NCBI GenBank assembly: GCA_039566865.1
Contig: CM076957.1
Coordinates: 8,689,896 to 8,753,895 of the forward strand
DNA: 64,000 bases
Direction: 5' to 3'
Source: Aurelia coerulea
Lineage: Eukaryota > Cnidaria > Scyphozoa > Semaeostomeae > Ulmaridae
The position numbers and the translations under genes were made by a program. Positions 22,850 through 33,736 of this stretch are shown piece after piece; within the stretch, counting starts at the first letter, position 1, and each line of letters starts with the position of its first letter. The notes under the pieces were generated by a model. The model had not been told where the DNA came from, ran no database searches, and saw nothing but the letters and a program-made list of their open reading frames with translations.

Positions 22850-23075
22850 GCGCAAAAACGAGATTTAATACACGAAACCGAGGCTGATGGCTCACCTTAA
22901 CCATCCTAAATTACATTAATGCTCAGCAAAGATTCTTGAAATTATCTTTCTCTATATAAACCTGTTTCCCGTTGGTTTCCCTGATATACGCGAAAACGAG
23001 ACTTTAAACACGAGAGCGAGGCTGATGGCCCCCAAAAATCCCCGTATACCATCGATTTTCGAAATAAGCACCCTC
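22850..23075. repeat. Two diverged fragments of the end of the palindromic XPG-carrying family
   Basis: CGAGGCTGATGGCCCC followed by CGTATACCATCGATTTTCG (23000-23055) matches the arm sequence CGAGGCTGAAGGCCCC and CGTATAACATCGATTTTCG at 57608-57654 and its mirror at 54530-54580. A weaker copy (AACGAGATTTAATACACGAAACCGAGGCTGATGG) precedes it at 22858-22890. Confidence 0.6.
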
Positions 23076-23215
23076 GAATTTACTTAAAGCAATTGATCTC
23101 ATAAATTTCACTCTCGGGCGACCATTCCCCTATCATTTGTAATAAAAATTTACATTGTTTGGGCTATTACAGCCCCAACCAGACATCTAATGTTAGACAG
23201 GCCACAGTCAGGCCA

Positions 23216-23330
23216 CACTCACTCACTCACTCACTCACTCACTCACTCACTCACTCACTCACTCACTCACTCACTCACTCACTCACTCACTCACTCACTC
23301 ACTCACTCACTCACTCACTCACTCACTCAC
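23216..23330. repeat. (ACTC)n microsatellite, about 29 units
   Basis: An uninterrupted tetranucleotide run. The open frame through it (LTHSLTHS…) is a by-product of the repeat. Confidence 0.95.
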
Positions 23331-24295
23331 AGTATCACGAACCAAGAACGCATTCCGCGAACCAGCTAAGAATGCCAAGAATGCAATCAGTTGCTAACTG
23401 CTGTATTGTTGCTGCGCCTCCGCACCATCAGATCATTGCATTTGCTGAGACTCTTTTGACAAAGCACCAGGAAAACAAAACATTTGCACTAATTATTTTA
23501 GATGTCATGTGATCAATGAAAATTCTAGAAGAAATGTTGTGACGCAGTCAATTCATGTCCAATTCGACCACAAACAGCCCATTAACCATATTGCATTGCT
23601 TTCTTTATAAAAGTGCTGGCAGATTTTCAATTCAACAATTTCGGATACTGGAAGTAAATATCTTCAATGGTACCCGGACTTCTGCTTCGAAGCCAAATCC
23701 CACAATGGCTAAATTGCTTTCATGTGCCACCGCACAGGTTGCCGCGTTCGACCTTGAAGATACATGCTATTTTAAAGGTTGAGTTGGGTTAGAGCTTCAC
23801 TAACGTACACATTCCAAAATTCTAGAAAATCTATAAAAATATTGTTTATTCAGATTTTTCTAGAATAGCAAAAAGGTCTATTGTCGATCGTAGATGCTCT
23901 AACTACTTTTGAAACCTGACACGGGACTGTTGACGTCAGGCCTCAATCAATAACTTGATAGGGTAAATGAACGTCTAGTTTGAAATTTTACTTTCTTGGG
24001 GCAAATGTTACAGTTGACTCGAGTTGGCTCTGTGCCACTGTGCAAGCATCAATCCACGGGAACATGTTTTCCTTTTAGGTCGAACAAGAGATGCGAGGAC
24101 CCCTTAAAAACTAGCTCTTGTGTGCTGAAGGGCTGCCCCGTCCAGTAGAAAATAGAAATATGAAACAAGAAATGTATCGGAATTGCTGCAGCTTCGAAGA
24201 AGCTCATTGCTCCAATCTGAAGGTCACCATGTGCTCATTGCTGAATGCAATAGTTATTTGGAAGCATTTTCCCTAAGCAGTTTTAAACTTTGTTC
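23331..24295. other. No gene recognised
   Basis: No element ends or conserved protein text are visible. Short frames at 23340-23512 and 23555-23782 carry no recognisable motif. Could be old host intergenic DNA. Confidence 0.4.
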
Positions 24296-24527
24296 TGTAC
24301 CAGCGTTCTTCACACATGGCTAATGGGCCCCTTCTTTGTTTAATTGTTTGTAGCATTTATGTACAATTGTATGTAGTTTAGCGTTTTTTTAACAATGCCA
24401 TGGGGTAGACATATACTTTTGCTCCTCGTGGTATCGTCCTTGCAGTATTGTAAAGTAGTTTGTAGGTAAAGTAGTCTGTAATATGTATTGTAAATTCTTA
24501 ATTGAATATAAAAAAAATTTCCCTTAT
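24296..24527 (+). mobile_element. LINE 3' UTR fragment (family of the 57.7-kb LINE)
   Basis: CCATGGGGTAGACATA, TTTTGCTCCTCGTGGTATCGT, GTAAAGTAGTTTGTAGGTAAAG and a final A-run at 24512-24519 parallel the 3' UTR of the LINE at 57.7-61.3 kb (CCATAAGGTAGTCATT, TTTTCGCTCCTAATGGTAT…). It is a severely 5'-truncated copy with no coding sequence left. Confidence 0.6.
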
Positions 24528-24729
24528 TCTCCGCCTGAACTATTGCAGTTTTAGAGACAAAGAGGGGAGACCTACTGTCAAAAATTTACAATTACCTTTA
24601 TTAGTAGAACTTATTAAAAATTTGAGGTTATAATGACAACGGCTGCCATTGATTCCGATTAATAAAATTGAAATCTACTCACTTTCTTTCTTTTCTTATA
24701 TCAATTAAAACAGAAAACATACAACAATA

Positions 24730-24800
24730 CAACTATTGTGCCACTCATTGCAAGAAAGGACACGTAGTCAGCGAGTTCCCACAATGAGTGACACTTATAA
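24730..24800. repeat. Short inverted repeat
   Basis: GTGCCACTCATTG at about 24737 is mirrored by CAATGAGTGACAC at about 24783, a potential hairpin with a 30-odd-base loop. Confidence 0.45.
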
Positions 24801-25099
24801 TTAACTAAGCAAAAGAAAAATTACCGTTGAAAGGAACAAAAAACGAAAAGCCTGATCGCTGAGCAGAACTGAGGCTGCTTGAGAAAACGGCTGACCGGAG
24901 GCCGGTCCCACATGGATCCCTTGAACTGAAGAGAAGGTCCTATATATCCCTACAGTTGCCTAATAGCAACGTCTGGTTGAATGGACATGGTTGTCCAGCA
25001 GGACCAACTATCCAATCCATACATTTCATAATTATGAAATCTCACACTCCTCCAAGTGTGACAGACGATCGATCAACCATTCCTCAAACAGCCTCTACT

Positions 25100-25640
25100 A
25101 TATAAAACGATCGGATTTCTCAATATATTGGATGGTTGCTTCTATTATCATTCTGTTATCAATCACTGGAAGGGAAGGGTTTCCATACAACATCAGTGGA
25201 CATAGTTCCTTGGGATCAATATTCACTGCATCTTTATTAATATTTGTGAGAGCTGACCGTGGAGATCTTGACGCAATTCGTTAAAAAGTGGGCAGTGCAG
25301 GAAGAAGTGCTCTTTGTCTTCTTTAGCCATGCCACAATTACAAAACGGATTAAGACAATCAAAGTAATGCCGAAATTTGTGTTCATTAAGGGAGCTAAAT
25401 TCAAGACGACATTTCGTTAATAATCGGATTCCGTGCAAGTTAGCAACGCCATAGATTTGATTCCCTCTCGTCTTCCAGGTGCGAGTAACATGCGCTTAAA
25501 CTCTGTGAGCGTTGAAGAATTTTCAGTTCTTCATTAAGGGAGTTCCATTCAAATAAGGTATTATAGAAGTATGTGTTTGAAAAGCGCGCAGTTCTAGCTA
25601 CAGTTTAGGCATATGTGCGTGAATGCCTCAATCCTAATCC
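25100..25640 (-). pseudogene. LINE ORF2 C-terminal fragment
   Basis: The minus strand reads TYFYNTLFEWNSLNEELK (like FYPHCLSEWNKLDSEIR in the intact LINE), then LEFSSLNEHKFRHYFDCLNPFCNCG, DKEHFFLHCPLF, and finally NPSLPVIDNRMIIEATIQYIEKSDRF before a stop. The C..C..H…C arrangement matches the cysteine-histidine motif at the end of this LINE group. Frameshifts lie near 25440 and 25220; the 5' part is missing. Confidence 0.75.
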
Positions 25641-26520
25641 ACATGGGGGGTGGATTCCACCCCCCCCCCCCTCAAGGTTTTATTTGCCACGTTTTTAAAC
25701 GACATTTGCTATGTCCCCCAGCCTCCCTGACTTTTATTAATTATCTATTAGCCACATTTTGGTGGAAAAAGTTTTGAACAATAGGACTCACAGGTCACGT
25801 GACATGCCCATATTTGGAAGGAGGTAGCAGCAAAATCATTGTTTGCAATGATTTCAATGGAATTATTTGATTGAATTGTAAAGTATTATAAATCAAATGA
25901 ATCAGCAAACAAAGGGCTTCAATTTGATGTCGGAATTTTTGGAATTTGATGATGTCAGCATTTTTTGATAAGGACGTCATTTTGGCCGCCATTTTGGACT
26001 AATTAGCAATTTTTTCAAGTTTTTTCGAACTTTTTCGATGAAAAACACTCTAATGATACATTTGTCATAGATAATCATCATCTTGCAGGTTCTTTTGGTC
26101 TCTTTTTACATAGAATAAATTAATCGCACAAATGACGTCATAAGAATCGGCTAATTTCTGCCAAAATATCACTCCAAAATCGTTATTTTCAATAAAATGA
26201 TATTTTATCACCATTTATGTTGACAAACTGAACCAAAAACTGCATAAAGTTCATGCAAAATCTTCATTAAACTTGAATTCAACTTGGAAGCCTGATTTTC
26301 ACAGATTTTCAGCTTTGTGACGTCACTGTGACGTCACAAGGCGTGGCAGCCACACCTAGATTACGCTATAAGCTGCAAATTACCCGTTCTATAACTGTGC
26401 CAAGTTTTATTGAATTCGGATGCGTCTAGGGCAGTTTTCAGAGGGGGGGTTGGAAAGCACCCCCCCCCCCATCCATAAATGGCAGCTCGAAAAAAGCCCA
26501 TATGGATTAGGGTTAAGTTG
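25620..26520. mobile_element. Non-autonomous TTAA-type (piggyBac-like) element
   Basis: The right end is CCCATATGGATTAGGG followed by TTAA; the left end, CCTAATCCACATGGG preceded by TCAAT, is its inverse with a decayed TTAA. Internal G- and C-runs lie next to each terminus. The centre (AAAATGGCGGCCAAAATGACGTC-like text, GACGTCACTGTGACGTCA) matches 61.8-63.35 kb in inverse orientation, and another end of the family (GGATTAGGGTTAA) is at about 35122-35134. TTAA targets with CCC-starting ends suggest piggyBac; no transposase is present. Confidence 0.7.
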
Positions 26521-26568
26521 TGTGACACTGGCCTAACAGGTGGTACCTCAGTCCTCAGCAAACAGGAA

Positions 26569-27236
26569 CTAAGGAGATTGAAGTTTTCGTAGTTTGAAGA
26601 AATGACACAACCTTCTATACCATCTTCTTTGATACAAAGTTTCCCACCCAAGTTCTTTGTAAAGTTTGTCTCTACTTGTACCTTTCCAAGCACCGGTAGC
26701 ATCTAACGCAGCAGCATACTGAGTTTTTTCGAGTTTGTTCGTGAAATCAAGGCGCATTCTAGGGTCGTATTTGTGATAAATTATATCGCCATAGTCAAGG
26801 TGAGGCCTAACATAAAGTTTATAGAGTTGGATTAGAACATCTCTGGATACATATCTAGACAGATGCTTCATCATTCCAATGCCACGCCTTGCTTTCAAAA
26901 TTGCTTCTCTTAAATGACTCTTAAAGTCTAGTTTCGAATCTAACACCTTGCCAAGATGTTTGTGTTCCAATGTTTGGGAAATTACATCATCGCCCAGCTT
27001 CAAGGGAGGATGACTGGGTTTGAATCTTTTTGTAGAGAATATAACTTCTTCCTTCTGATCTGTGTTGAACTGCATTTTCCATTGCCAGGCCCATAGTTTC
27101 ATTTTGTCAAGGTCATGATTTAGTTCAAGTGCAGTATTAGCAACGACATGTACAACGGAAAACAGGGACGTGTCATCGGCGCAAAGTCTTACACCGCAAC
27201 TCAGATTTTAAAAAAGGTCGTTGATATAGAGTGATA
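26569..27236 (-). pseudogene. LINE RT fragment, catalytic motif to post-RT region
   Basis: The minus strand reads LCADDTSLFSVVH (catalytic ADD at about 27170-27182), NHDLDKMKLWAWQWKMQFN, HKHLGKVLDSKLDF, ARRGIGMMKHLS, RPHLDYGDIIYH, GAWKGTSRDKLYKELGWE. The blocks align in order with the intact LINE at 57.7-61.3 kb. The right-hand continuation of the same copy is displaced to 28258-28540 by an inserted element; the left end stops at about 26569, next to the TTAA-type element. Confidence 0.85.
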
Positions 27237-28257
27237 TAGAGTGGTGTCGCCCATTATGCCCATGTCGTTGCGATGTTCTGAGTTAGATCCAAAACGAGCA
27301 ATTAATGAAAAAACCAAATAGCCAGATTATATCACCAACCAATGGAGAAAAAGATCACAGAGTATTGATTTTTTACGTAAACTCTTTGTAATGATTTTAG
27401 AAGATTTTAAAGAAGGAGGTAAAAACGTCGTTTTCTTCTAGCGTCGCCCATTATGGCCACAGGAGAAACAAAGAACACTACTTTCCGGTAAAAAGTTTTA
27501 ATAAGAAAAACCGCTTTTTTACTGTTCTTTGTTTATCATTTGGTACATTAAACCCAAAAATATCAATAAGAATTAACCCAAACTTCGAGTTTTGGCAACT
27601 GGAATACATGCTTCGAGTTGTTCTATATCCTGCCTTATCTCGTGTGCATGGATGGATGAGTTTTGGAAAAGTTTCTAAAATGAAAATAGACTTAATATAA
27701 TACTGCATTTTTTGGGTTTCGATGATTTTCCAAGTCAGTAAGTAAGATCTTGTGTTTTTTTTTAATAAATGTTGCATTTTAATATTTTGAAGCGATTTGA
27801 AAGTTCTCTGGTAAACTGATAGGCATAATGGGCGACGAAAATAGCAATTAGCAGCACTCAGACTTCATAACCTTAAATCTGAGTCCGAAGTCACTTTGCT
27901 TTGGTTGCAAAGTAGATTTCCTCTCAAGAGACAGGACTTCTGAAAAATCGAAGCATGTTTGAAAAATTTCAAACCGCAAGGTGCTGAGCGAATGAAAAAG
28001 AAGGAAGGAATGTAAATAGAATCATGAAATTAGCAATACTTGAAAGAAGCAATTAGAGATCTGCACAAACCACCTCGTAGGGTTTCAATGCAAATGAACT
28101 GAAACTTCAGTGAAGGTCAAATCATGATAAAACAGATGTCAGCGAATATTCTCCGCGCAATTGCAATCTTATTACTAGTCGTCAGTCCCCTGAAATTTAA
28201 TTTCTCTTGCTAGCCGGCCATAATGGGCGACTGGCCATAATGGGCGACGCTACTCTA
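27237..28257. mobile_element. 1.0-kb TA-flanked element with GTCGCCCATTATG ends
   Basis: The element is 27239-28255, flanked by TA on both sides. Left end GAGTGGTGTCGCCCATTATG; right end CATAATGGGCGACGCTACTC. It interrupts a LINE RT gene exactly: LINE text stops at 27236 and resumes at 28258. Further copies of the terminal motif lie inside (GCGTCGCCCATTATGG near 27440, CATAATGGGCGAC near 27826 and 28220), suggesting a second element nested within. TA duplication points to the Tc1/mariner group; no transposase seen. Confidence 0.75.
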
Positions 28258-28540
28258 GATCGGAAAAAAAGAGGACCCAATACAGAACCTCGTGGAACAC
28301 CAGCTGAGACAGTTAGCCAATCAGACGATTTGCCGTTCAAGACGACTCATCAGTCCTTTGTGCCATACCCTTTCGAGCGCTTTCGACAAATATAGAAAAA
28401 CAGCTCTTGTCTCTGTGCTTGGTACTTCATCAAAGGCTTTATAAATTTGGTGCGTTATTGAAATTAATTATCTTGTGAATCGGAATTATATTCGCCTTTT
28501 TCCAGATGGATGGGTAGACACCAGTTTCGAGGCTTTATTT
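28258..28540 (-). pseudogene. LINE RT fragment, upstream part, internally deleted
   Basis: Minus-strand text GVYPSIWKKANIIPIHK (RT block before motif A) is followed after a deletion by LSKALERVWHKGLMSRL (motif A region) and SAGVPRGSVLGPLF (motif B). The order matches the LINE at 57.7 kb. With 26569-27236 it forms one old LINE insertion, probably in an intron or flank of the host gene that follows. Confidence 0.75.
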
Positions 28541-28584
28541 GAATATGGTACACATGGGTACTACCACTTTCACTTTCTTTGCAG

Positions 28585-29021
28585 CTTTGGAAAAGTTTCT
28601 TCTGGAAGATGGAATGCTAGCGGAAGTGAAACCACGTGACAATGGATATTTTCAGTTCAAAGTTGGTGTTCAATCTGGGAACTACACGATAAAGATCGTT
28701 CATCACTCAGGGTACTTTATATGTTCAGCAACACAAAGTCGTCGGAGCACTTTTGGCTGCTATTATGAGAACTTTTATGACGATATGTGGATTGTCTTGA
28801 CGAGTGCTGCCTCTGATCAAATACTTCTACCCGGAATTCAAGGATTGACACTTGAAGCCAATGTGTTAAGCAGCAACACATCATTTGCCATATACAACGA
28901 CGTGATTGAACTATCTCAAGGGCAGGAGATGAGATTCTGGTATAAAGAGGACCTTTTGAAATCAAACACTGACGATAACCTTGGAGTTGTGAAATTCTAT
29001 GCTTATGCATTGAAGCAATAG
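28585..29021 (+). CDS. Terminal exon of an uncharacterised secreted-type protein
   Basis: About 145 residues end at a TAG (29019-29021). The exon start is placed after a strong splice acceptor, TTTCACTTTCTTTGCAG, ending at 28584; the upstream in-frame ATG at 28539 is then intronic. Text includes NGYFQFKVGVQSGNYTIKIV, cysteines in GYFICSAT and GCYYENFYDD, alternating hydrophobic residues of a beta-sandwich type, and EMRFWYKEDLLKS near the end. I recall similar C-terminal blocks (QE[ML]R.WY.EDL) in uncharacterised cnidarian extracellular proteins, but cannot name a family. The neighbouring frame just after the acceptor (GKVSSGRWNASG) looks more protein-like than the annotated one, so a one-base frameshift near 28640 is possible; the copy may be damaged or mis-assembled. 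Confidence 0.6.
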
Positions 29022-29093
29022 CGTGATTACATCTTCGTAGTCATCGTTGTTGAAAGACTGATGAAAGCTCAATATTCACCTCAGGAGCAAGCG

Positions 29094-29099
29094 AATAAA
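29094..29099 (+). other. Polyadenylation signal AATAAA
   Basis: The canonical hexamer lies 73 bases after the stop codon of the exon ending at 29021, followed by a T-rich stretch at 29120-29130. The position fits a short 3' UTR for that gene. Confidence 0.55.
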
Positions 29100-30714
29100 A
29101 GATTGCGTCTTTTTGCCAGGCTTTTTTTTTGCACAAAATGATTTATTAGCATAGACAAATTACGAGGAGAATTAAACCTCATGAATTAAATGTTAGAACT
29201 GCGTATGATGGTCCATCGAATGTTGGCTTCGTGTGGAGAACTAGCTCCAAGATGACATTATGTTACTTCGATTTCATGCCTAGTATTAAAAACAATCTAA
29301 CAATCTAACCGAGTTGCATGGGGGGTGGGTTCGTCCATAGTAAAGGTACCTACCTGGGGAAGTGCTGCGAGAAAGGGTATACTTTCTCGATTTTTGAATA
29401 TTAGTCTAGCCAAGAGTATCATTTTTTTAGAAATTGGTGTAGCCAAGGAAGGGTACCATTATCCAAAAAGTTACTCTAGCCAACGTTACCACTTTGAATA
29501 TGCTTGAGGCAAAACCCTACCCAAAATTTTGCCAAGAACCCCCTCCCTCCGTGCCGAGAAGAAAAGTAGTGCTGCGGTTTTCTTTTAATTGAGAAGCTTC
29601 CTAGAACAATGGCTGTCGGCCTGAATTGCAAGCAAAAAACCAATGTCAGAATATCTCAAAATTTAAGTGTGCACTGACAGAACCTGTTTAGAATAGCCAT
29701 AAGTAAAAAGATAAGTGTGTCCTTTTTCAAAGGATCAACGAACCAGCAGTTCTTGTTTTTAAATCGAATCAGCTTGTACCGGTTGTCAACTGATCCAGAC
29801 TACAGTACTGCCAAAAACCAAATGGGCAGAAACATTGCATGGTGTAAATATATATTTCTTTGTAAGAAAAGGTGGTTTAATGCCTTGGGAATTGTAGACA
29901 TTTTTTTCAATCCCGCAACTTTTAGTCTATTTTCTTATGCATTAAAAACCCGCGTCTAAGAACCTACAACTTTGCAAGTCAGCCTGACAAGGTTCTTATG
30001 TATTGGGTATTTAGTTGGAAACGAGGCTGTTCAGGTTCTTAAATTGGTTCTTATTTTATTCGGGGTTTTCAGATATCCCTTTCCTTTAGATTTAAACATT
30101 AGGCCTATTATTTACTGTCAGTTCACATCGCTTGAGTTTATGAGGTATTATTCACACCAGCAATTTGTGGAAAAGTCATAAATTTATATATAATCCAAAG
30201 AAAGCCTACAAACGCTTCCATCAGATAATATACAAATTTCTGATTACTCCAAAAACTCCTGTTGTGAAGAAGACCCCATGATCTCTACAAATAAGAACCC
30301 ATTTTAAATTTCAGGCTGAAGGGGTTCTTATACAATGGGGGTCTAATTGCAAAATGTCAGCCTGCAGGTTGTTAATCGACTAGGCTCTTTTACTGTATAT
30401 GACAAAAACACCCTAAAACATGCATGATATGAACATGCAGTCTTCACATTTCAAATGAAGAGAGAGTGGGATTTCAGTTGACATGACATAAAGATTATCA
30501 TGGGGCTCATATCGTGACAAGCTGGTCTGAAATTTTATTGTCTTCATTGTTGCATGGAATTGCTTTAATGAAACTTGGGGTATTTTGCCATGCAAATGTT
30601 GTGCCATTTTGATGATTTTCAAAATAGTAAAATGTTTATATTTACAGCAAGAATTCATCAGAAGTTTTCAAAAAATGGATCAATGGTATTTCTAAATGAA
30701 AGGAGGAAAAACAA
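29100..30714. other. No gene recognised; possible element ends
   Basis: No coding motif is visible. AAGAACCTACAACTTTGC at about 29959 and the partly complementary GCAGGTTGTTAATCG at about 30364 enclose copies of AGGTTCTTA/GGGGTTCTTATAC, and may be the ends of a small, decayed element. A G-rich stretch with CCTACCTGGGG lies near 29320-29360. Confidence 0.35.
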
Positions 30715-31498
30715 TACCGTTTGCGCCAAAATAACTATGCACGTTTGACAGGCCACAATGACTCGTACACTGGACCGATTTTGAAGATTTGTCACTTAAC
30801 CTTTAGCAAGAAGCCTTAATTAGATTCTAGGATTTTTTGCAAATTTTTCTGTTTTCAGTTTTTAAACCTAGACGTGAGTTTCATAAAATTTTTGTTCTCG
30901 AAAACACTGAAAACGATCAAAAAACGTCGATCAAATTTTCTAAAGAATCGACATGAATGGTCAAAGAGAAAACTTTTTCGTTGTGATTTGGGATCTAGAA
31001 ATCGATTAATTAAGGTAAGACGGGGTAAAGTGAACTAATTTTGAGGTTTTTCAAGGATATCCCAAAGAGATTGTAGCTGAGGCCAAACTCGTTAACGTTG
31101 CTTTGACATTATGTCTTTGGGTCATTTTATCGAGCAAACATATTTTTCAAATCTTTCTCCATTGTCTCACAAAAGAGCTTTCTTTGGCGACCGCTCTGCC
31201 TAGTTCACTACTCAGCAACTGCTCGATAAAACCAAAATGATGCTGGTAATACCCGAAAACATGATTTCTTTTGCAACTCTAAGGAGTTCTTCGCATGGCA
31301 AAACGAAACAAATCCACAAATTTCACAATAGTGATATTTAAACAAATTAAATTGTGACCTATTTTGAGAAAGATCTTTGCAGAACAAATATTAACCAAAA
31401 ACTATTATCTTAGTCACAAATTCGAGTCAGATTGCGAAACCTTAATACAAGTCGATGGACAATAATGGGAATATACTTCGAAAATACGAGTGTTTCTA

Positions 31499-31612
31499 AA
31501 CTTCGAGCCTTCGAGCCTCGAGCCCTCGAGCCTCGAGCCTTCGAGCCTTGTGTTTCGAGCCTCGAGCCTTCGAGCCTCGAGCCTTATGTTTCGAGCCTCG
31601 AGCCTTCCTGTT
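31499..31612. repeat. CGAGCCT(T) minisatellite, left block
   Basis: About 13 units of CGAGCCT or CGAGCCTT, with occasional spacers GTGTTT and ATGTTT. The inverse block is at 32190-32405. The flanking text TACTTCGAAAATAC occurs beside both blocks. Confidence 0.92.
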
Positions 31613-32189
31613 GTATATCATGAGCCAACAGACCTCAATCATTTAACTTTATCTTAGTATACCCGTATTTTCTGTGAGAAACTTAGGCCCAGCGTTGGCA
31701 GCCAGTTTCTTAAATTTTAGGCCATTTTTGATACCAGATGTCTCTTTCTTAAATTGTTAATAATAATGCTCCAATGCTTGAAAAAATTGTTACTGCTCTA
31801 ATTTTTTGGCAAAGATAATTTAATTTTGTTGAAAGGACTTCAAAAGTACCCATTAAAGTCCTATGACAAATTTTAACAGAAATCACACTCAAAATTGCTA
31901 GGATTTGAATCACGGCAACAGCAAGAATCGCTGTAAAATCTGTAAATTGTGAGAGTGAGCACAAAGTGAGAGTGAGCACAATTGTGAGAAGACAGGTTTC
32001 TCAAGGGTGAAAAAGGCTCTTATGCCTCAAGTTCTTATGCCGTTGTTGCTTTCAATTTCATGTTCAAAATATAGTTTTCTACGGTATTGTTAGATTTCTA
32101 TGTTCTTAGTTGATATATACCTTCATTAAAACATGTCACCTCATTTGTTATTACGTTTGATCCAGTCTGGCAATATGTAGCCTGCAATA

Positions 32190-32405
32190 CAAGGCTCGAA
32201 GGCTTGAGGCTCGAGGCTCGAGGCTCGAAACAGGAGGCTCGAAGCTCGAAGGCTCGAAACACAAGGCTCGAAGGCTCGAGGCTCGAAGGCTCGAGGCTCG
32301 AAGGCTCGAGGCTCGAAACACAAGGCTCGAAGGCTCGAGGCTCGAAGGCTCGAGGCTCGAAACACAAGGCTCGAAGGCTCGAAGGCTCGAGGCTCGAAGG
32401 CTCGA
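32190..32405. repeat. AGGCTCGA minisatellite, right block (inverse of the left block)
   Basis: About 26 units of AGGCTCG(A), with spacers AAACACA at regular intervals, giving a higher-order period. The open frames through it (SSLEPSSLEP…) on both strands are artefacts of the repeat. Confidence 0.92.
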
Positions 32406-33281
32406 CATATAGAATACTTCGAAAATACTATATTGCATATAAGTACCAAATTACCACAAAGAAAAACAATATTTTCAAAGTAGCTCACTTTGCCCTGAAA
32501 CATCCGCCCATAAATAAAACCAAAAATAGTTATTAATCCATAACAATGATCAATGTTCTAATTTCACAGTGATGGCTATTTATCCTTTCCATTATGCTTG
32601 CTTCATCAAATCCCAACAAAATTCTTGGATCAGTAACTGCATTTTGGAATGAAGGTCAAACTTCGGCTGTCAAATGTTTCGAGGTTTTTCAGGGAGCTGG
32701 TATCAGAATATATTTCTGTGTCATCAGAGGGAAACATTTTTCTGCAAATTATGATTTTCTGAAGGCAGAATTATTAACCAAATGAGATTGAAAAGATCTT
32801 CTTCATCTGACTTCATGTTCACATGGGAAAATAAAAAGTAATGGGTAGTTCACTTTACCCCGGTCGAAGCAAAATAGTATCGACTGGGCGGTAGATCTTT
32901 TAAAATATTATGTTAGAGTACAAAAAAGTCTTTCTTGGCCCTTTCCTTTTGGAAAAAATAAACACATGGTATGTGCTTCAAATCGATCAAAACAACTATA
33001 GAAATGAATTTCGTCTTGGGGTCAACAATTAAGACGAAAGATAGGAGCCCAAACCTAACAACCATAATTTCCCGAGGTTGTTTCTACTGCCTCGGGTAAA
33101 GGGATTTTTGCAACAACAGGAAGAACTATTTTACACAAATGTTTTCATTTTCTGTGAGCACATGTAACAAAGCATTGGGCATAAATCATGTTTTATCATT
33201 GCATGTTTACTTTTGGAGAAAAGCGCGAATGTTCTGAGTAGTTCACTTTACCGCGTAGTTCACTTTACCCCGTCTTACCCT

Positions 33282-33348
33282 AATCGATACAATTAATCGA
33301 TACAATTAATCGATACAATTAATCGATACAATTAATCGATACAATTAA
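33282..33348. repeat. 13-bp tandem repeat AATTAATCGATAC, about 5 copies
   Basis: TAATCGATACAAT is repeated head to tail between the nested element and the right arm of the outer foldback. ATCGAT also occurs at the matching position in the left arm (near 31000), so the tract probably expanded from the foldback centre. Confidence 0.9.
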
Positions 33349-33736
33349 TCGATTTCTAAATCCCAAATCACCGCGAAAACGTTTCTTCTTGTCCATTTAT
33401 GTCGATTGTTTAGAAAATTTGATCGACGTTTTTTGATCGTTTTCAGTGTTTTCGAGAATGAAAATTTTGAGAAACTCGTGTCTAGCTCTAAAAACTGAGA
33501 ACAAAATGTAAAAAATTCTTGAATCTATGTCATTTTTTCTCATAAAGATTGAGTTATAAATCTTCAAAATCGGTCCAATGTGCGATTTATTGTGGCCTGC
33601 CAAACGTGCATAGTTTATTTTTGCGCATCCGGTACAATCTCAACAAACCATAGCTTATGAGAGTGTGCAATGTTGTGGCAAACCATAGCTTATGTGGGTG
33701 TTCAATTTGGAGATTGGACGTCGTCACAGCATCAAA

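Larger units (their letters stand above)
31013..33279. mobile_element. Nested element with GGTAAGACGGGGTAAAGTGA ends
   Basis: Left end GGTAAGACGGGGTAAAGTGA at 31015 and right end TCACTTTACCCCGTCTTACC at 33259-33278 are perfect inverses. The motif AGTTCACTTTACC is repeated inside the right end (about 33238 and 33254) and again at about 32848, perhaps binding sites for a transposase. The centre carries the two CGAGCCT minisatellites in opposite orientation. No protein-coding gene was recognised. The target duplication is unclear (TA is possible). Confidence 0.75.
30715..33634. mobile_element. TA-flanked foldback element (TACCGGATGCGCC family), carrying a nested element
   Basis: The element is about 30717-33632 with TA on each side. 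Left arm 30717-31010 begins CCGTTTGCGCCAAAATAA; right arm 33349-33632 ends TTATTTTTGCGCATCCGG. The arms are inverted, diverged copies (CACTGGACCGATTTTGAAGA against TCTTCAAAATCGGTCCAATG). The family recurs at 35800-36054 and 22400-22740. Most of the centre is a separate insertion (31014-33279). TA flanks suggest Tc1/mariner affinity. Confidence 0.7.

Noticed and set aside
23159..23512. 117-codon frame with LTHSLTHS repeats
   Set aside because: Created by the ACTC microsatellite; flanking codons show no motif.
29959..30380. Small element bounded by AAGAACCTACAAC and GCAGGTTGTTAATC
   Set aside because: Complementarity is short and imperfect and no target duplication is seen; mentioned only as a possibility.
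32098..32536. Four overlapping frames with SSLEPSS or GSRLEGS repeats
   Set aside because: All are readings of the AGGCTCGA minisatellite in different frames and strands.
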